From: Azospirillum melinis | Lineage (GTDB): Bacteria > Pseudomonadota > Alphaproteobacteria > Azospirillales > Azospirillaceae | Length of the DNA: 64,000 nt | Direction: 5' to 3' | Assembly: GCF_013340935.1 (NCBI RefSeq) | Contig: NZ_WHOS01000020.1 | Location: forward strand, 47,979 to 111,978 | In this document: piece by piece, positions 46,993-56,631 of the stretch | How positions within the stretch are numbered: the first letter of the stretch is position 1 | Layout of the letters: each line of letters begins with the position of its first letter | Program-made: the position numbers and the translations under genes | Notes under the pieces: model-generated | Databases searched by the model: none | The model's input: the letters and a program-made list of their open reading frames with translations, nothing else | Told to the model about the DNA's origin: nothing

Positions 46993-48144
46993 ATGGCGAA
47001 ACAGGATTATTACGAGCTGCTCGGTGTGGCGAAGAACGCCAGCGCGGATGAGCTGAAAAAGGCTTATCGCAAGATGGCGATGCAGTACCACCCGGACCGC
47101 AACCAGGGTGACAAGGACGCCGAGCAGAAGTTCAAGGAAATCAGCGAGGCGTATGACGTCCTGAAGGACGATCAGAAGCGCGCGGCCTACGACCGGTTCG
47201 GCCACGCCGCCTTCGAGAATGGCCGTGGTCCGGGTCCCGGTGCGGGCGCCGGCGGCTTCAACTTCGACTTCGGCGGCGGCGGTGGCTTCGCCGACATCTT
47301 CGACGAGATGTTCGGCGAGTTCATGGGCGGGCGCCGCGGCGGCGGCGGCACGTCCGGCCGCGGCCAGGACCTGCGCTACAATCTGGAGATCGGGCTGGAG
47401 GACGCCTTCAAGGGCACCCAGACCACGATCCGCGTGCCCACCACCGTGCAGTGCGACAGCTGCAACGGTTCGGGTGCCGCGGCGGGAACCCAGCCGATCA
47501 CCTGCCCGACCTGCCAGGGCCACGGCAAGGTGCGGGCGCAGCAGGGCTTCTTCACCATCGAGCGCACCTGCCCCGGCTGCCACGGCGCCGGCAAGGTCAT
47601 CAAGGACGCCTGCAAGAACTGCGGCGGCTCCGGCCGGCTGCGCAAGGAGAAGACCCTTCAGGTCAACATCCCCGCCGGCGTCGAGGACGGCACCCGCATC
47701 CGCCTGGCCGGCGAGGGCGAGGCGGGCCTGCGCGGCGCTCCGGCCGGCGACCTCTACATCTTCCTGGCGCTCGCCCCGCACCCGATCTTCCAGCGCGACG
47801 GTGCCAACATCCACTGCCGCGTGCCGATCCCGATGACCACGGCGGCTCTCGGCGGGGCGGTGGAGGTGCCGACCATCGACGGCAGCCGCACCAAGGTGAC
47901 GGTCCCGCCGGGCACCCAGTCGGGCCATCAGTTCCGCATCAAGGGCAAGGGCATGTCGGTGCTGCGCAGCGCCCAGCGCGGCGACATGTACATCCAGGCG
48001 GTGGTGGAAACCCCGGTGAACCTGACCAAGCGCCAGCAGGAACTGCTGCGCGAGTTCGAGGGCGCCGCCAAGGAAGGGTCGAACCCGCAGTCGGAAGGCT
48101 TCTTCGCCAAGGTGAAGGAGCTTTGGGAAGACCTGAAGGACTGA
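46993..48144 (+). CDS. dnaJ: Chaperone DnaJ (Hsp40)
   Basis: A 383-residue class A J protein. J domain 1-70 with HPDR ([11 protein letters not shown]); a Gly/Phe-rich stretch about 74-125 ([25 protein letters not shown]); the zinc domain with four CxxCxGxG-type modules ([32 protein letters not shown]); then the substrate-binding C-terminal domains. It stimulates DnaK ATPase and delivers clients. AAAGGCGG lies upstream of the ATG. The transcript ends at the T-tailed hairpin at 48183-48220. Confidence 0.98.
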   Translation: MAKQDYYELLGVAKNASADELKKAYRKMAMQYHPDRNQGDKDAEQKFKEISEAYDVLKDDQKRAAYDRFGHAAFENGRGPGPGAGAGGFNFDFGGGGGFADIFDEMFGEFMGGRRGGGGTSGRGQDLRYNLEIGLEDAFKGTQTTIRVPTTVQCDSCNGSGAAAGTQPITCPTCQGHGKVRAQQGFFTIERTCPGCHGAGKVIKDACKNCGGSGRLRKEKTLQVNIPAGVEDGTRIRLAGEGEAGLRGAPAGDLYIFLALAPHPIFQRDGANIHCRVPIPMTTAALGGAVEVPTIDGSRTKVTVPPGTQSGHQFRIKGKGMSVLRSAQRGDMYIQAVVETPVNLTKRQQELLREFEGAAKEGSNPQSEGFFAKVKELWEDLKD

Positions 48145-48182
48145 TCCCGGCCATCGCCGGGGACAAATCGGACCTGTCCGGA

Positions 48183-48220
48183 CGGGCGGCGCGTCGGTGA
48201 TGCGCCGCCCGTTACTTTTT
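48183..48220 (+). terminator. Factor-independent terminator after dnaJ
   Basis: CGGGCGGCGC (48183-48192) pairs with GCGCCGCCCG (48202-48211), then TTACTTTTT. Right orientation, 39 bases after the dnaJ stop. Confidence 0.8.
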
Positions 48221-48368
48221 GTCGCATGCTGGATCTTTGCGTGTTTTCCACGGCTCCCGAGCGGTTTTTGCGCGAAAGCCGTTGAAGGGGCGGTCATGCA
48301 CGTGTAATCACCCAGCATGGCTAATCCATTGGCGACATGTCCGGCCGGTGCCGGGGGCAGGCTGCCTC

Positions 48369-49559
48369 ATGCGGGTTGAGAGGCTTCTCGCCGCGCTGGT
48401 CGACGCCTTCGTCCGCAGCGACGAACTGCCCGACCTGATCCTGCCGGCGGGCCACTCGCCGATCCTGCAACGCCGCCGCGCCGCGATGATCCAGTCGCGC
48501 GTCCGCATGGTGGCGCTGATCTTCGGCATCCTGACGCCGCTGTGGATCGCCATCGACGTCACCGTCTTCGAATGGTCGCTGGCGATCTGGCTGATCCTGC
48601 TGCGCCTGACCGCCAGCGCAGCCTTCCTGGCGCTCGCCTTCGACCGCCGGTCCTGCGAGGACATGACCTGCGCCTGGTGGCGGCTGGCGGCGCTGCTGGC
48701 GATCCCGACACTGTTCTTCGCCGTCTCGCACCCGCTCCTGTACAACCAGGGGGTGGACGACCTGCGCATTGCCGTCAGCGCCGGCTACGGCTATCTGCCC
48801 TTCGTGATGGTGGCGGGGCTCAGCGTCTTTCCGCTGACCGCGCTGGAGGGGGCGCTGTTCGCGGCACCGATGCTCGGCGCCCATCTGGCCGCCGGCTTCT
48901 ACGGCTCGCTGGTGATGCCGTTCCCGTCCTACATCAGCGCGCTGTGGCTGCTGGCGCTGATCGCGGTGGTGGCGACGCTGGCGGCGATCAGCCAGCTGCA
49001 TTTCATGATCGCGCTGCTGGAGCAGGCGGCGCACGACGCGCTGACCGGCGCCTTCTCCCGCCGGATCGGGGAGGAGTTGCTGAAACTCCAGGTCGCCCAT
49101 GCCGAGCGGGCGGCACAGCCGCTGACGGCGATCTTCGTCGATCTCGACGACTTCAAGGCGGTCAACGACCGCTATGGCCATGAGGAGGGCGACCGCGTCC
49201 TGCGCCATGCCGCCAACACCATCCGCAGCCTGCTGCGCCAGTCCGACGCCCTGATCCGCTGGGGTGGCGAGGAGTTCCTGGTCGTCATGCCCGACACCCC
49301 GCTGGACGGCGCGATGATCGCGGTGGAACGCATGCGCCGCGCCGGCTTCGGCAAGCGGCCGGACGGCAGTTTGCAGACCGCCAGCATCGGCATCGCCGAA
49401 CAGACGGCCGACCGTCCCGCCGATTGGGAAGCGCTGGTGGAACTGGCCGATCAGCGCATGTACCGCGCCAAGCAGGACGGCAAGGACCGGGTGGTCGTCA
49501 CCGGCGCCGGCATCAAGCCCGACGCCGAGACCGATCCCTGGGACAGCATCACCGCCTAG
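48369..49559 (+). CDS. Membrane-anchored diguanylate cyclase (GGDEF domain)
   Basis: A 396-residue signalling enzyme. The N-terminal half (about 45-220) has around six hydrophobic helices forming a membrane sensor. The GGDEF domain follows: HDALTGAFSRRIGEELL, FVDLDDFKAVNDRYGHEEGDRVLRHAA, and the active-site loop GGEEF at about 299-303, a competent variant, so it should make c-di-GMP from two GTP. An RxxD inhibitory site (RQSD, four to five residues before the loop region) may be present upstream. The ATG at 48369 was chosen from domain layout. Its stop overlaps the convergent thpR stop by four bases. Confidence 0.88.
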   Translation: MRVERLLAALVDAFVRSDELPDLILPAGHSPILQRRRAAMIQSRVRMVALIFGILTPLWIAIDVTVFEWSLAIWLILLRLTASAAFLALAFDRRSCEDMTCAWWRLAALLAIPTLFFAVSHPLLYNQGVDDLRIAVSAGYGYLPFVMVAGLSVFPLTALEGALFAAPMLGAHLAAGFYGSLVMPFPSYISALWLLALIAVVATLAAISQLHFMIALLEQAAHDALTGAFSRRIGEELLKLQVAHAERAAQPLTAIFVDLDDFKAVNDRYGHEEGDRVLRHAANTIRSLLRQSDALIRWGGEEFLVVMPDTPLDGAMIAVERMRRAGFGKRPDGSLQTASIGIAEQTADRPADWEALVELADQRMYRAKQDGKDRVVVTGAGIKPDAETDPWDSITA

Positions 49560-50101
49560 GCGGCGCCGTCCAGCGGATAGTCCCGCAGCGCTTCATAGAC
49601 CGCGCCGCCGTTGCCGGGATGGCTGCGGTAGAGGGTGACGCGTTCGACCGGCATCGGGCCGGCGCGGAACAGGCCGCGGTCGGACAGGAAACGGCCGATG
49701 CGGTCGGCCGGCGCATCCTTCAACCGGGCCAGCGTGATGTGGGGGGAGAATTTCCGCTCCTCCGCCGGCAGGCCGCAGCGGACGATGGCGGACTCGACCT
49801 TGGCCTGGAGATGGGCCAGCGCCTCGTTGCGCTCCACCCCGGCCCACAGCACCCGCGCCTTGCGGCCGGCGCCGAACACGCCGACCCCGTCGAAGGTGAG
49901 CGCGAAGGCCGGCGCCCGCAGCTCCGTCAGGGCGGCGTCGATGTCCATCGCCTGATCCTCCGGCACCTCGCCGATGAAGCGCAGGGTCAGGTGCATGGTC
50001 TCGGGTTCGGTCCAGCGCGCGCCGGGCACCCCGCCGGCCAGCCCGGCCAGCCGCCGGCGAACCTCCTCCGTCAGGTCGAGCGCGACGAACAGGCGGAGCA
50101 T
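49556..50101 (-). CDS. thpR: RNA 2',3'-cyclic phosphodiesterase
   Basis: A 181-residue 2H phosphoesterase. The paired catalytic motifs are H37-L-T-L (MHLTLRFIGEV) and H121-I-T-L (SPHITLARLK). MLRLFVALDLTEEVRRRL and VTLYRSHPGNGGAVYEAL are standard ends. It opens 2',3'-cyclic phosphates to 2'-phosphates and can ligate tRNA halves in vitro; the physiological role is unsettled. GGAGGTG precedes the ATG. Confidence 0.92.
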   Translation of the reverse strand: MLRLFVALDLTEEVRRRLAGLAGGVPGARWTEPETMHLTLRFIGEVPEDQAMDIDAALTELRAPAFALTFDGVGVFGAGRKARVLWAGVERNEALAHLQAKVESAIVRCGLPAEERKFSPHITLARLKDAPADRIGRFLSDRGLFRAGPMPVERVTLYRSHPGNGGAVYEALRDYPLDGAA

Positions 50102-50181
50102 GGGGCACCTCCAGGCTTACAGGGCCGGTTGCTGCAACGGCCCGGCCCCTTTCCAGGAAAGGAGGCGGGCCATATGGCAGC

Positions 50182-51237
50182 TTACGGGCACGGATCCGGC
50201 ATGCGGTTGTGCACGGCGTCGATCTCCGCCATCACCTCGGGCGACAGGGTCAGGTCGAGGGAGTCGATGTTGGAGATCAGCGTCTCCATCGTCGTGGCCC
50301 CGATCAGCGACGAGGTGACGAAGGGTTGCTGCAGCGTGAAGGCGATGGCCATCTGGTTGGGCGCCAGCCCATGGCGGCGGGCGATGTCCAGATAGGCTTC
50401 CGTCGCCGCGTCGGCATTGACCGTGTTGTAGCGCGACGGCCGGTGGTCGAGCGAGCGGCGGCTGCCCGGCGGGATGGCGCCATTCAGGTACTTGCCGGTC
50501 AGCGTGCCGGCGGCGAGCGGCGAATAGGCCAGCAGCCCGACATCCTCGCGCAGGGCCACCTCCGACAGGCCGTTCTCGAAGGTCCGGTTCAGCAGATTGT
50601 AGGCGTTCTGGATCGAGGCGACGCGCGGCAGGCCAGACAACTCCCCTGCCACCTCGGCGGCGCGCAGCCAGCGCATGACGCCCCACGGGCTTTCGTTCGA
50701 CAGGCCGACATGGCGGATCTTGCCGGCCTGCACCAGTTCGGCCAGCGCCGCCAGCGTCTCCTCGATCGGCACGCCGTCCTGCTCCGGCTTGTGCTTGTAG
50801 GTGCGGACGCCGAAGCGGTTGGTGACGCGGTCGGGCCAATGGATCTGGTAGAGGTCGATGTAGTCGGTCTTCAGCCGCGACAGGCTGGCCTCCACCGCCG
50901 CGAAGAGGTTGGCGCGGTCGAGCCGCGACTTGCCCTCGCGTATCCAGCCGAAGCCCCCGGCCGGCAGGCCGATGATCTTGCTGGCGAGGATCACCTTGTC
51001 ACGCTTGCCGCGCGACTGGAACCAGCTGCCGATCACCTCCTCGGTCTTGCCATAGGTGTCGGCGGTGGGCGGGATGGCGTACATCTCCGCCGTGTCCCAG
51101 AAATTGATGCCGCGGTCGAGCGCCGCGTCCATCTGGGCATGGCCTTCGGCCTCGGTGTTCTGGCGGCCCCAGGTCATGGTGCCCAGGCCGATGGCGCTGA
51201 CCGACAGGCCGGTACGGCCAAGCGGACGATACTGCAT
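50182..51237 (-). CDS. Aldo/keto reductase (Tas-like)
   Basis: A 351-residue NADP(H)-dependent aldo/keto reductase with a TIM-barrel. The catalytic tetrad is D48, Y53, K87 and H133 (FWDTAEMY, ILASK, LYQIHW). LGTMTWGRQNTEAEGHAQMDAALDRGINF and the C-terminal LIGATTMETLISNIDSLDL are typical of the Tas group. Substrate is unknown. It lies 28 bases downstream of the FIST gene in the same direction, so it may be co-transcribed. Confidence 0.9.
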   Translation of the reverse strand: MQYRPLGRTGLSVSAIGLGTMTWGRQNTEAEGHAQMDAALDRGINFWDTAEMYAIPPTADTYGKTEEVIGSWFQSRGKRDKVILASKIIGLPAGGFGWIREGKSRLDRANLFAAVEASLSRLKTDYIDLYQIHWPDRVTNRFGVRTYKHKPEQDGVPIEETLAALAELVQAGKIRHVGLSNESPWGVMRWLRAAEVAGELSGLPRVASIQNAYNLLNRTFENGLSEVALREDVGLLAYSPLAAGTLTGKYLNGAIPPGSRRSLDHRPSRYNTVNADAATEAYLDIARRHGLAPNQMAIAFTLQQPFVTSSLIGATTMETLISNIDSLDLTLSPEVMAEIDAVHNRMPDPCP

Positions 51238-51265
51238 CCGGAACGTTCCTTATTCGAAATGATCT

Positions 51266-52447
51266 TTACAGAAACAGCGTCAACACGCCGGTGTAGCCAT
51301 AGAGCCGGTTGTGCGACACCTCGCCCGAGGCGAAAAAGCCGGTCAGCGGGATGTCGCCGAAGACCTCGCGGATCATCGACAGCTCGGCATTGGCGGCACC
51401 GAACAGGCTGGGGCCGCGGGCGATGCAGCTGACATACACCGCCCCCTTCGGCGTCGCCTTCACCCGTTTCTTGAGGCTGTCCAGCATCCGGCGCATGTCG
51501 ACGGCGGCGGTCTCCGCGTCGCGGCGGGTGAACATCACCGTCTGGCCGGTGGTGACCCGTTCGGCGATGGAGAGCCAGCCGGCGCGCGGGTCGATGGCGA
51601 TCAGGTCGCGCACCAGATAATCCTGGGTGTCGGAGCCGGCGATGGGCAGGCCGGCGCAGATCACCCCGGCCACCTGCCGCAGGTCGGCGGCAAGCTCCGG
51701 CCCGATGTCCTCCTTGAACACGTCGAGCGCCGGGCGGCCGTCGATCTCCAGGATCACATTGTCGTCGCTCGCGGTGACGGTGCGCGTCGGCCCGATGGGG
51801 CGGCAGCCCTGGGTCAGGGCGGTGGCGACCGGCAGCTGCGGGGCGAACAGCACGCCGGACACGCCGCCTTCGGTGACCGGGTCGGCATCCTCCGCCCCGG
51901 CGGCGATCTGCGGGAATTCCCCGCGCGAGGCGGTCAGGCCGCCGACCAGGAAGACGCCGGCCTCCTCCGACAGACGGGCCACCAGCCCGGCCATGTCGGC
52001 ATGGTGCGGGTCGACATGGACCAGCGCCAGCGCCGCGCCATGCTTGTCCAGCCAGCCGCCGGCACTGCCGCGCAGCGGCTCCAGCCCGTCGGTCAGGGTG
52101 GGGAACAGGCGGAAGCTGTCCTCCGGCAGCCGGGCGGCCATGATCGCCAGACCCGGCTCGTCGAACAGGGCGGCGCCGTTCGCCATCACGCCGATGCCGG
52201 CGGTGCCGACCCAATGGCGGATGCCGGTGACGCCGCGCAGCAGGGTGACGATGCTGGTGGCGTGCTCCGCCAGCCCGTCGGTCAGGTAGAGGAAGCCCAG
52301 GTTGCAGCCGGCGACCGGTCCCAGCTGGTCAAGGCAGGCCTTGACCGTCGGCCCCCACTCCGCCCCGGCGGCGCAGGCGGCGGTAAAGCGGGTGTCGCTG
52401 TCCTGGGTCGCGGTCATGGGGGTCGCGGTCATGGGGGTCACGGTCAT
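51266..52447 (-). CDS. FIST-domain protein (FIST_N/FIST_C)
   Basis: A 393-residue protein with the FIST sensory module, thought to bind small ligands such as amino acids. FIST_N is about 35-225 (LGFLYLTDGLAEHATSIVTLLRGVTGIRHWVGTAGIGVMANG) and FIST_C about 230-370, with MLDSLKKRV and GAVYVSCIARGPSLFGAANAELSMIREVFGDIPLTGFFASGEV. No output domain is attached. The start is ambiguous: the first 15 codons are a 15-base direct repeat, giving ATGs at 52447, 52432 and 52417. It lies 6 bases after the arylesterase stop in the same direction. Confidence 0.86.
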   Translation of the reverse strand: MTVTPMTATPMTATQDSDTRFTAACAAGAEWGPTVKACLDQLGPVAGCNLGFLYLTDGLAEHATSIVTLLRGVTGIRHWVGTAGIGVMANGAALFDEPGLAIMAARLPEDSFRLFPTLTDGLEPLRGSAGGWLDKHGAALALVHVDPHHADMAGLVARLSEEAGVFLVGGLTASRGEFPQIAAGAEDADPVTEGGVSGVLFAPQLPVATALTQGCRPIGPTRTVTASDDNVILEIDGRPALDVFKEDIGPELAADLRQVAGVICAGLPIAGSDTQDYLVRDLIAIDPRAGWLSIAERVTTGQTVMFTRRDAETAAVDMRRMLDSLKKRVKATPKGAVYVSCIARGPSLFGAANAELSMIREVFGDIPLTGFFASGEVSHNRLYGYTGVLTLFL

Positions 52448-52453
52448 GGCGGC

Positions 52454-53188
52454 TCAGCCTCCGGTCTTTTGCGTAGTCTTGCCGATATTGGGGAGGCCGT
52501 CGAGAAGGGCGGTGACGGAGGGCAGGATGCGCTCCACAATCACCGCCACGCCCTGGGCGTTGGGGTGCAGCCCGTCCGGCTGGATCAGCGCCTGCTGCAA
52601 CGCCACCCCGTCGAGGAAGAAGGGATAGAGCGGCACATCGTAGGTCTTCGCGAGATCCGGGTAGATGGCGTTGAAGCTGTCGGTGTAGGGCTTGCCCAGG
52701 CTGGGCGAGGCGAACATGCCGGCCAGCAGGGTCGGCACCTTGCGCTCCTTCAGCGTCTTCAGGATGGCGTCGAGGTTGGCCCTGGCCTGACCGGGATCGA
52801 GCCCGCGCAGCATGTCGTTGGCGCCCAACTCCACAATGGCGGCGTCCGGCTTGTCGGCCAGCGCCCAGTCCAGCCGCGCCCGCCCGCCGGCGGTGGTGTC
52901 GCCCGACACGCCGGCATTGACGACGGTGACGCTGTAGCCTTTCGCCGCCAGCGCCTTTTCCAGCTGGCGGGTGAAGCCCTGCGGTTCCGGCAAGCCGTAG
53001 CCGGCGGTCAGGCTGTCGCCCAGCGCCAGCAGCTTCACCGGCTGCGCGGCGTCTGCACGCGTCGGAACGGTCATCGGTGCCCCTGCGGCAAGAAGAAAGG
53101 CGAGCGCCACGCCAAGGGCGCCCGTGTTGAAAGCCCGGCGGGTCGTGCCATATGGCGATGGTCCATTCCGCTTGTGCGAGTGTCGCAT
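52454..53188 (-). CDS. tesA: Exported arylesterase / thioesterase I-type SGNH hydrolase
   Basis: A 244-residue SGNH esterase of the TesA group. The four blocks are GDSLTAGYGLPE (nucleophile S59), the oxyanion glycine in GVSGDTTAGG, GANDMLRG, and DGLHPN with catalytic Asp and His. The N-terminus has RR followed by a hydrophobic stretch (FNTGALGVALAFLLAAGAP), a signal peptide with twin-arginine character. It would cleave acyl esters or thioesters in the periplasm. It is divergent from an ABC ATPase/permease pair, as tesA is from ybbA-ybbP in E. coli, but here the two ATGs overlap (53186-53189, CATG). Confidence 0.9.
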   Translation of the reverse strand: MRHSHKRNGPSPYGTTRRAFNTGALGVALAFLLAAGAPMTVPTRADAAQPVKLLALGDSLTAGYGLPEPQGFTRQLEKALAAKGYSVTVVNAGVSGDTTAGGRARLDWALADKPDAAIVELGANDMLRGLDPGQARANLDAILKTLKERKVPTLLAGMFASPSLGKPYTDSFNAIYPDLAKTYDVPLYPFFLDGVALQQALIQPDGLHPNAQGVAVIVERILPSVTALLDGLPNIGKTTQKTGG

Positions 53189-53954
53189 GTCCAAGGCTCA
53201 GTCCCCTGCAACGTCGTCAAATTCCATCGCCCGCTCTTCAAACGAAATCATCGTTGAACTCGACGACGTCCACCTGAAATTGGACAGCGGCGCCGGACCC
53301 GTCAACATCCTGCGCGGCGTGAATCTTCAGGTGTCGGCCGGCGAGCGGGTCGGCGTCGTCGGCCCCAGCGGCTCCGGCAAGTCCACCATGATGATGGTGA
53401 TGGCCGGGCTGGAGCGCCCCAGCGGCGGCATCGTCCGCGTCGCCGGCCAGGATCTCAGGAAGCTGGACGAGGACGGGCTGGCCCGCTTCCGCCGGCAGCA
53501 TGTGGGGATCGTCTTCCAGGCTTTCCATCTGGTGCCGACCATGACGGCGCTGGAGAATGTCGCCATCCCGCTGGAATTCGCTCGCGTCGCCGACGCCTTC
53601 GACCGTGCCCGCGTCGGGCTGGAGCAGGTGGGCCTGGGCCACCGCATCCATCATTATCCCGGCCAGCTGTCGGGCGGCGAGCAGCAGCGCACGGCACTGG
53701 CCCGCGCCTTCGTCACCGAGCCGTCGCTGCTGCTGGCCGACGAGCCGACCGGCAACCTCGACATCGACACCGGCGCCACCATCGTCAAGCTGCTGTTCGA
53801 TCTGGCCGAGCGGCGCGGCACGACGCTGGTGCTGATCACCCACGACCAGAGCCTCGCCGCGCGCTGCGACCGCACGGTGCGGCTGGCGGACGGGCGGATC
53901 GCCGACGACGGGCAGGCGGCCCGGCGCGCGAAGCTCCAGGCGGCGGGGGAGTGA
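53187..53954 (+). CDS. ybbA: ABC transporter ATP-binding protein (YbbA/LolD type)
   Basis: A 255-residue ATPase of the MacB/LolD/YbbA group. Walker A GPSGSGKST, Q-loop FQAFHLVPTMT, signature LSGGEQQR, Walker B LLLADEPTGNLD and H-loop ITHD are present. The partner is the FtsX-like permease that begins 5 bases after its stop. By analogy with YbbA-YbbP it probably moves lipids or hydrophobic substrates, or transmits mechanical work across the inner membrane, rather than importing solutes; the substrate is unknown. The ATG at 53187 overlaps the arylesterase ATG on the other strand; no later in-frame ATG precedes the domain. Confidence 0.92.
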   Translation: MSKAQSPATSSNSIARSSNEIIVELDDVHLKLDSGAGPVNILRGVNLQVSAGERVGVVGPSGSGKSTMMMVMAGLERPSGGIVRVAGQDLRKLDEDGLARFRRQHVGIVFQAFHLVPTMTALENVAIPLEFARVADAFDRARVGLEQVGLGHRIHHYPGQLSGGEQQRTALARAFVTEPSLLLADEPTGNLDIDTGATIVKLLFDLAERRGTTLVLITHDQSLAARCDRTVRLADGRIADDGQAARRAKLQAAGE

Positions 53955-53959
53955 GGGGG

Positions 53960-56485
53960 ATGACCGACCTCCGCCTCGCGCTCCGGCTTGCCCGGCGGGA
54001 GCTGCGCACCGGCCTAAAAGGGTTCTGGGTCTTCCTCGCCTGCCTTGCCCTTGGCGTCGCCGCCATCGCCGCGGTGCAGTCGGTGTCGAGCGGGCTGCTC
54101 GACGGGCTGGCGAGCGACGGGCGCTCCATCCTCGGCGGCGACGTCGCGTTGCGGCAACTCTACAATCCGCCGGATGACGGGCAGATGGCCGCGCTGAAGG
54201 CCGGCGGCCGGGTGTCGACCTCCGCCGAAATGCGGGCGATGGCCCGTGCGGATGACGACGTCCGCTCCTCGCTGGTCGAGCTGAAGGCGGTCGACGACCT
54301 CTATCCGCTCTACGGCGCCGTGACGCTGGACGGCGGCGGCGACCTGCGCGACGCGCTGGCGCAGAAGGACGGCCGCTGGGGTGCTGTGGTCGAGGCCAGT
54401 CTGGTCGACCGGCTGGGCATCAAGCCCGGCGACACCATCCATGTCGGGGAGGGCGCCTACCGCGTCGCCGCCGTGCTGGACCGCGAGCCGGACCGCGCCT
54501 CCTCCAATGCCTTCTCGCTCGGGCCGCGGCTGCTGGTGGCGCTGCCGTCGCTGGCGAACACCGGGTTGCTGCAACCCGGCAGCCTCACCTGGTGGAGCGC
54601 CAAGGTGGCGCTGCCGCCGGAGACCGACCTCAAGGCATGGCAGGAGACCCTGCGCAGCCGTTTCCCCGACGCGCCGTGGCGGATGCGCGACTACACCAAC
54701 GCCTCGCCGCAGATCGAGCGCTTCATCGACCGCATGACGCTGTTCCTGACGCTGGTCGGGCTGACCGCGCTGCTGGTCGGCGGCGTCGGGGTCGGCAATG
54801 CGGTGCGTAGCCATCTCGATTCGCGCGCCCGCACCATCGCCATGATGAAGTGCATCGGCGCACCCGGCGCCCTGGTCTTCCAGCTCTATCTGGCGCAGAT
54901 CCTGGCGCTGGCCCTGCTGGGCATCGTCATCGGGCTGGCGCTGGGGGCCGTGGCGCCGCTGGCGCTGGGCCGGCTGCTCGACGGCGTGCTTCCGGTGTCG
55001 GCCCACATCGGCGTCTATCCCGGCGCCCTGGCGCTGGCCGCGCTCTATGGCGTGCTGACCGCGCTGACCTTCTCGCTGTGGCCGCTGGGCCGGGCGCGCG
55101 AGGTGCCGGCGGGCGCCCTGTTCCGCGACGTGATCGCGCCGGCCGGCGGACGGCCGCGCACGCCCTATACGGTCGCGATGATCGTGTCGGCCCTGGCGCT
55201 CGCCGGGCTGGCGGTGCTGACCGCCCACAACAGGATCTTCGCCCTGTGGTTCGTCGGCGGCTCCATCGCCACCTTCATCGCCTTCCGCGCCGCCGCCGCC
55301 CTGGTCACCTGGGGCGCGGCGAGGGTGGGGCGCGTGCGGCGTCCGGGGCTGCGGCTGGCGCTCGCCAACCTGCACCGGCCGGGCAACCCGACGGCGGCGG
55401 TGGTGCTGTCGCTGGGTCTCGGCCTGACGGTGCTGGTCGCCATCGCGCTGATCCAGGGCAACTTCTCCCGCCGGGTGTCGGAGACGATCCCGCAGGACGC
55501 CCCCGCCTTCTTCTTCGTCGATATCCAGCGCGACCAGTTCGATCCCCTGCGCGACCTCGTCACCGCCGTCCCCGGCGCCAGCGCCTTCGAGGCGGTGCCG
55601 AGCCTGCGCGGCCGGATCGAGCGGGTGAACGGAGAGGATGCCGAAAAGGCGCTGGTCAACCCGGAACAGGCCTGGATCCTGGCCGGCGACCGCGGCATCA
55701 CCTATTCGGCGACGCTGCCGAAGCACTCCACCGTCACCGCCGGCAGCTGGTGGCCGACCGACTATGCCGGGCCGCCGCTGATCTCCATCCATCAGAGCGT
55801 CGCCGAGGCCTTCGGCATCGGTCCCGGCGCCACCATGATCGTCAACATCCTGGGCCGCAGCTTCGAGGCCAAGGTCGCCAACGTGCGCTCCGCCGATTTC
55901 AGCAGCATGGCGATCAACTTCACCATGGTCTTCGCCCCCGGCACGCTGGAAGGGGCGCCGCAGACCTGGGTCGCCACCGTCCGCGCCACGCCGGACGCCG
56001 AAACGCAGGTGCAGCGCACCGTCCTGCAACGCTTCCCCAACATCACCATGGTGCGGGTGAAGGACGCGCTCGACACGGTGGCGGAGATGCTGGGCCATAT
56101 CGGCACCGCGGTGCGCATCGTCGCCGGCATCACGCTGGCCGCCGGGACGCTGGTGCTGGCCGGGGCGGTCGCCGCCGGCCACCGCCGCCGGGTCTACGAC
56201 GCGGTGGTGCTGAAGGTGCTGGGTGCCACGCGCGGCGACGTGCTGCGTGCCTTCCTGCTGGAATACGGGCTGCTGGGACTGCTGACCGCGGTCATCGCCG
56301 GCATCATCGGCACGCTGACCGCCTGGGCGGTGCTGAAGTTCCTGATGCATTGGGAATGGAGCTTCCTGCCGTCGGCTGTCGTCACCACCGCTTTGCTGAG
56401 CACGGCGATCACGCTGGCTTTCGGGTTCTATGGTACTTGGCGGGCTTTGGGCCAGCCTTCGGCGCCATTGCTTCGGAACGAGTGA
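53960..56485 (+). CDS. ybbP: FtsX-like ABC permease (YbbP type)
   Basis: An 841-residue inner-membrane permease. The first helix (about 22-42) is followed by a 200-residue periplasmic domain, three helices with VGLTALLVGGVGVGNAVRSHLDSRARTIAMMKCIGAP (the FtsX core), a central group of helices, a second periplasmic domain, and a second FtsX core ([34 protein letters not shown]). This duplicated layout, with about ten helices, is that of YbbP. It is coupled to the ATPase gene. The ATG at 53960 was chosen over GTG 53951 because GAGGGGG immediately precedes it. Confidence 0.9.
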   Translation: MTDLRLALRLARRELRTGLKGFWVFLACLALGVAAIAAVQSVSSGLLDGLASDGRSILGGDVALRQLYNPPDDGQMAALKAGGRVSTSAEMRAMARADDDVRSSLVELKAVDDLYPLYGAVTLDGGGDLRDALAQKDGRWGAVVEASLVDRLGIKPGDTIHVGEGAYRVAAVLDREPDRASSNAFSLGPRLLVALPSLANTGLLQPGSLTWWSAKVALPPETDLKAWQETLRSRFPDAPWRMRDYTNASPQIERFIDRMTLFLTLVGLTALLVGGVGVGNAVRSHLDSRARTIAMMKCIGAPGALVFQLYLAQILALALLGIVIGLALGAVAPLALGRLLDGVLPVSAHIGVYPGALALAALYGVLTALTFSLWPLGRAREVPAGALFRDVIAPAGGRPRTPYTVAMIVSALALAGLAVLTAHNRIFALWFVGGSIATFIAFRAAAALVTWGAARVGRVRRPGLRLALANLHRPGNPTAAVVLSLGLGLTVLVAIALIQGNFSRRVSETIPQDAPAFFFVDIQRDQFDPLRDLVTAVPGASAFEAVPSLRGRIERVNGEDAEKALVNPEQAWILAGDRGITYSATLPKHSTVTAGSWWPTDYAGPPLISIHQSVAEAFGIGPGATMIVNILGRSFEAKVANVRSADFSSMAINFTMVFAPGTLEGAPQTWVATVRATPDAETQVQRTVLQRFPNITMVRVKDALDTVAEMLGHIGTAVRIVAGITLAAGTLVLAGAVAAGHRRRVYDAVVLKVLGATRGDVLRAFLLEYGLLGLLTAVIAGIIGTLTAWAVLKFLMHWEWSFLPSAVVTTALLSTAITLAFGFYGTWRALGQPSAPLLRNE

Positions 56486-56631
56486 CTCCTCTGTCATGAA
56501 GCCGCAGGAAAAACGAATCGTGAAAGCTTTTTCATCTGGAAAAAGCGCTGCCGATTCCTATTGAACCGCCTGACAGACTCGCCAATATGTCCTGCGACGG
56601 GATCACCCTATTCCACCGAGGAAACCAAACC

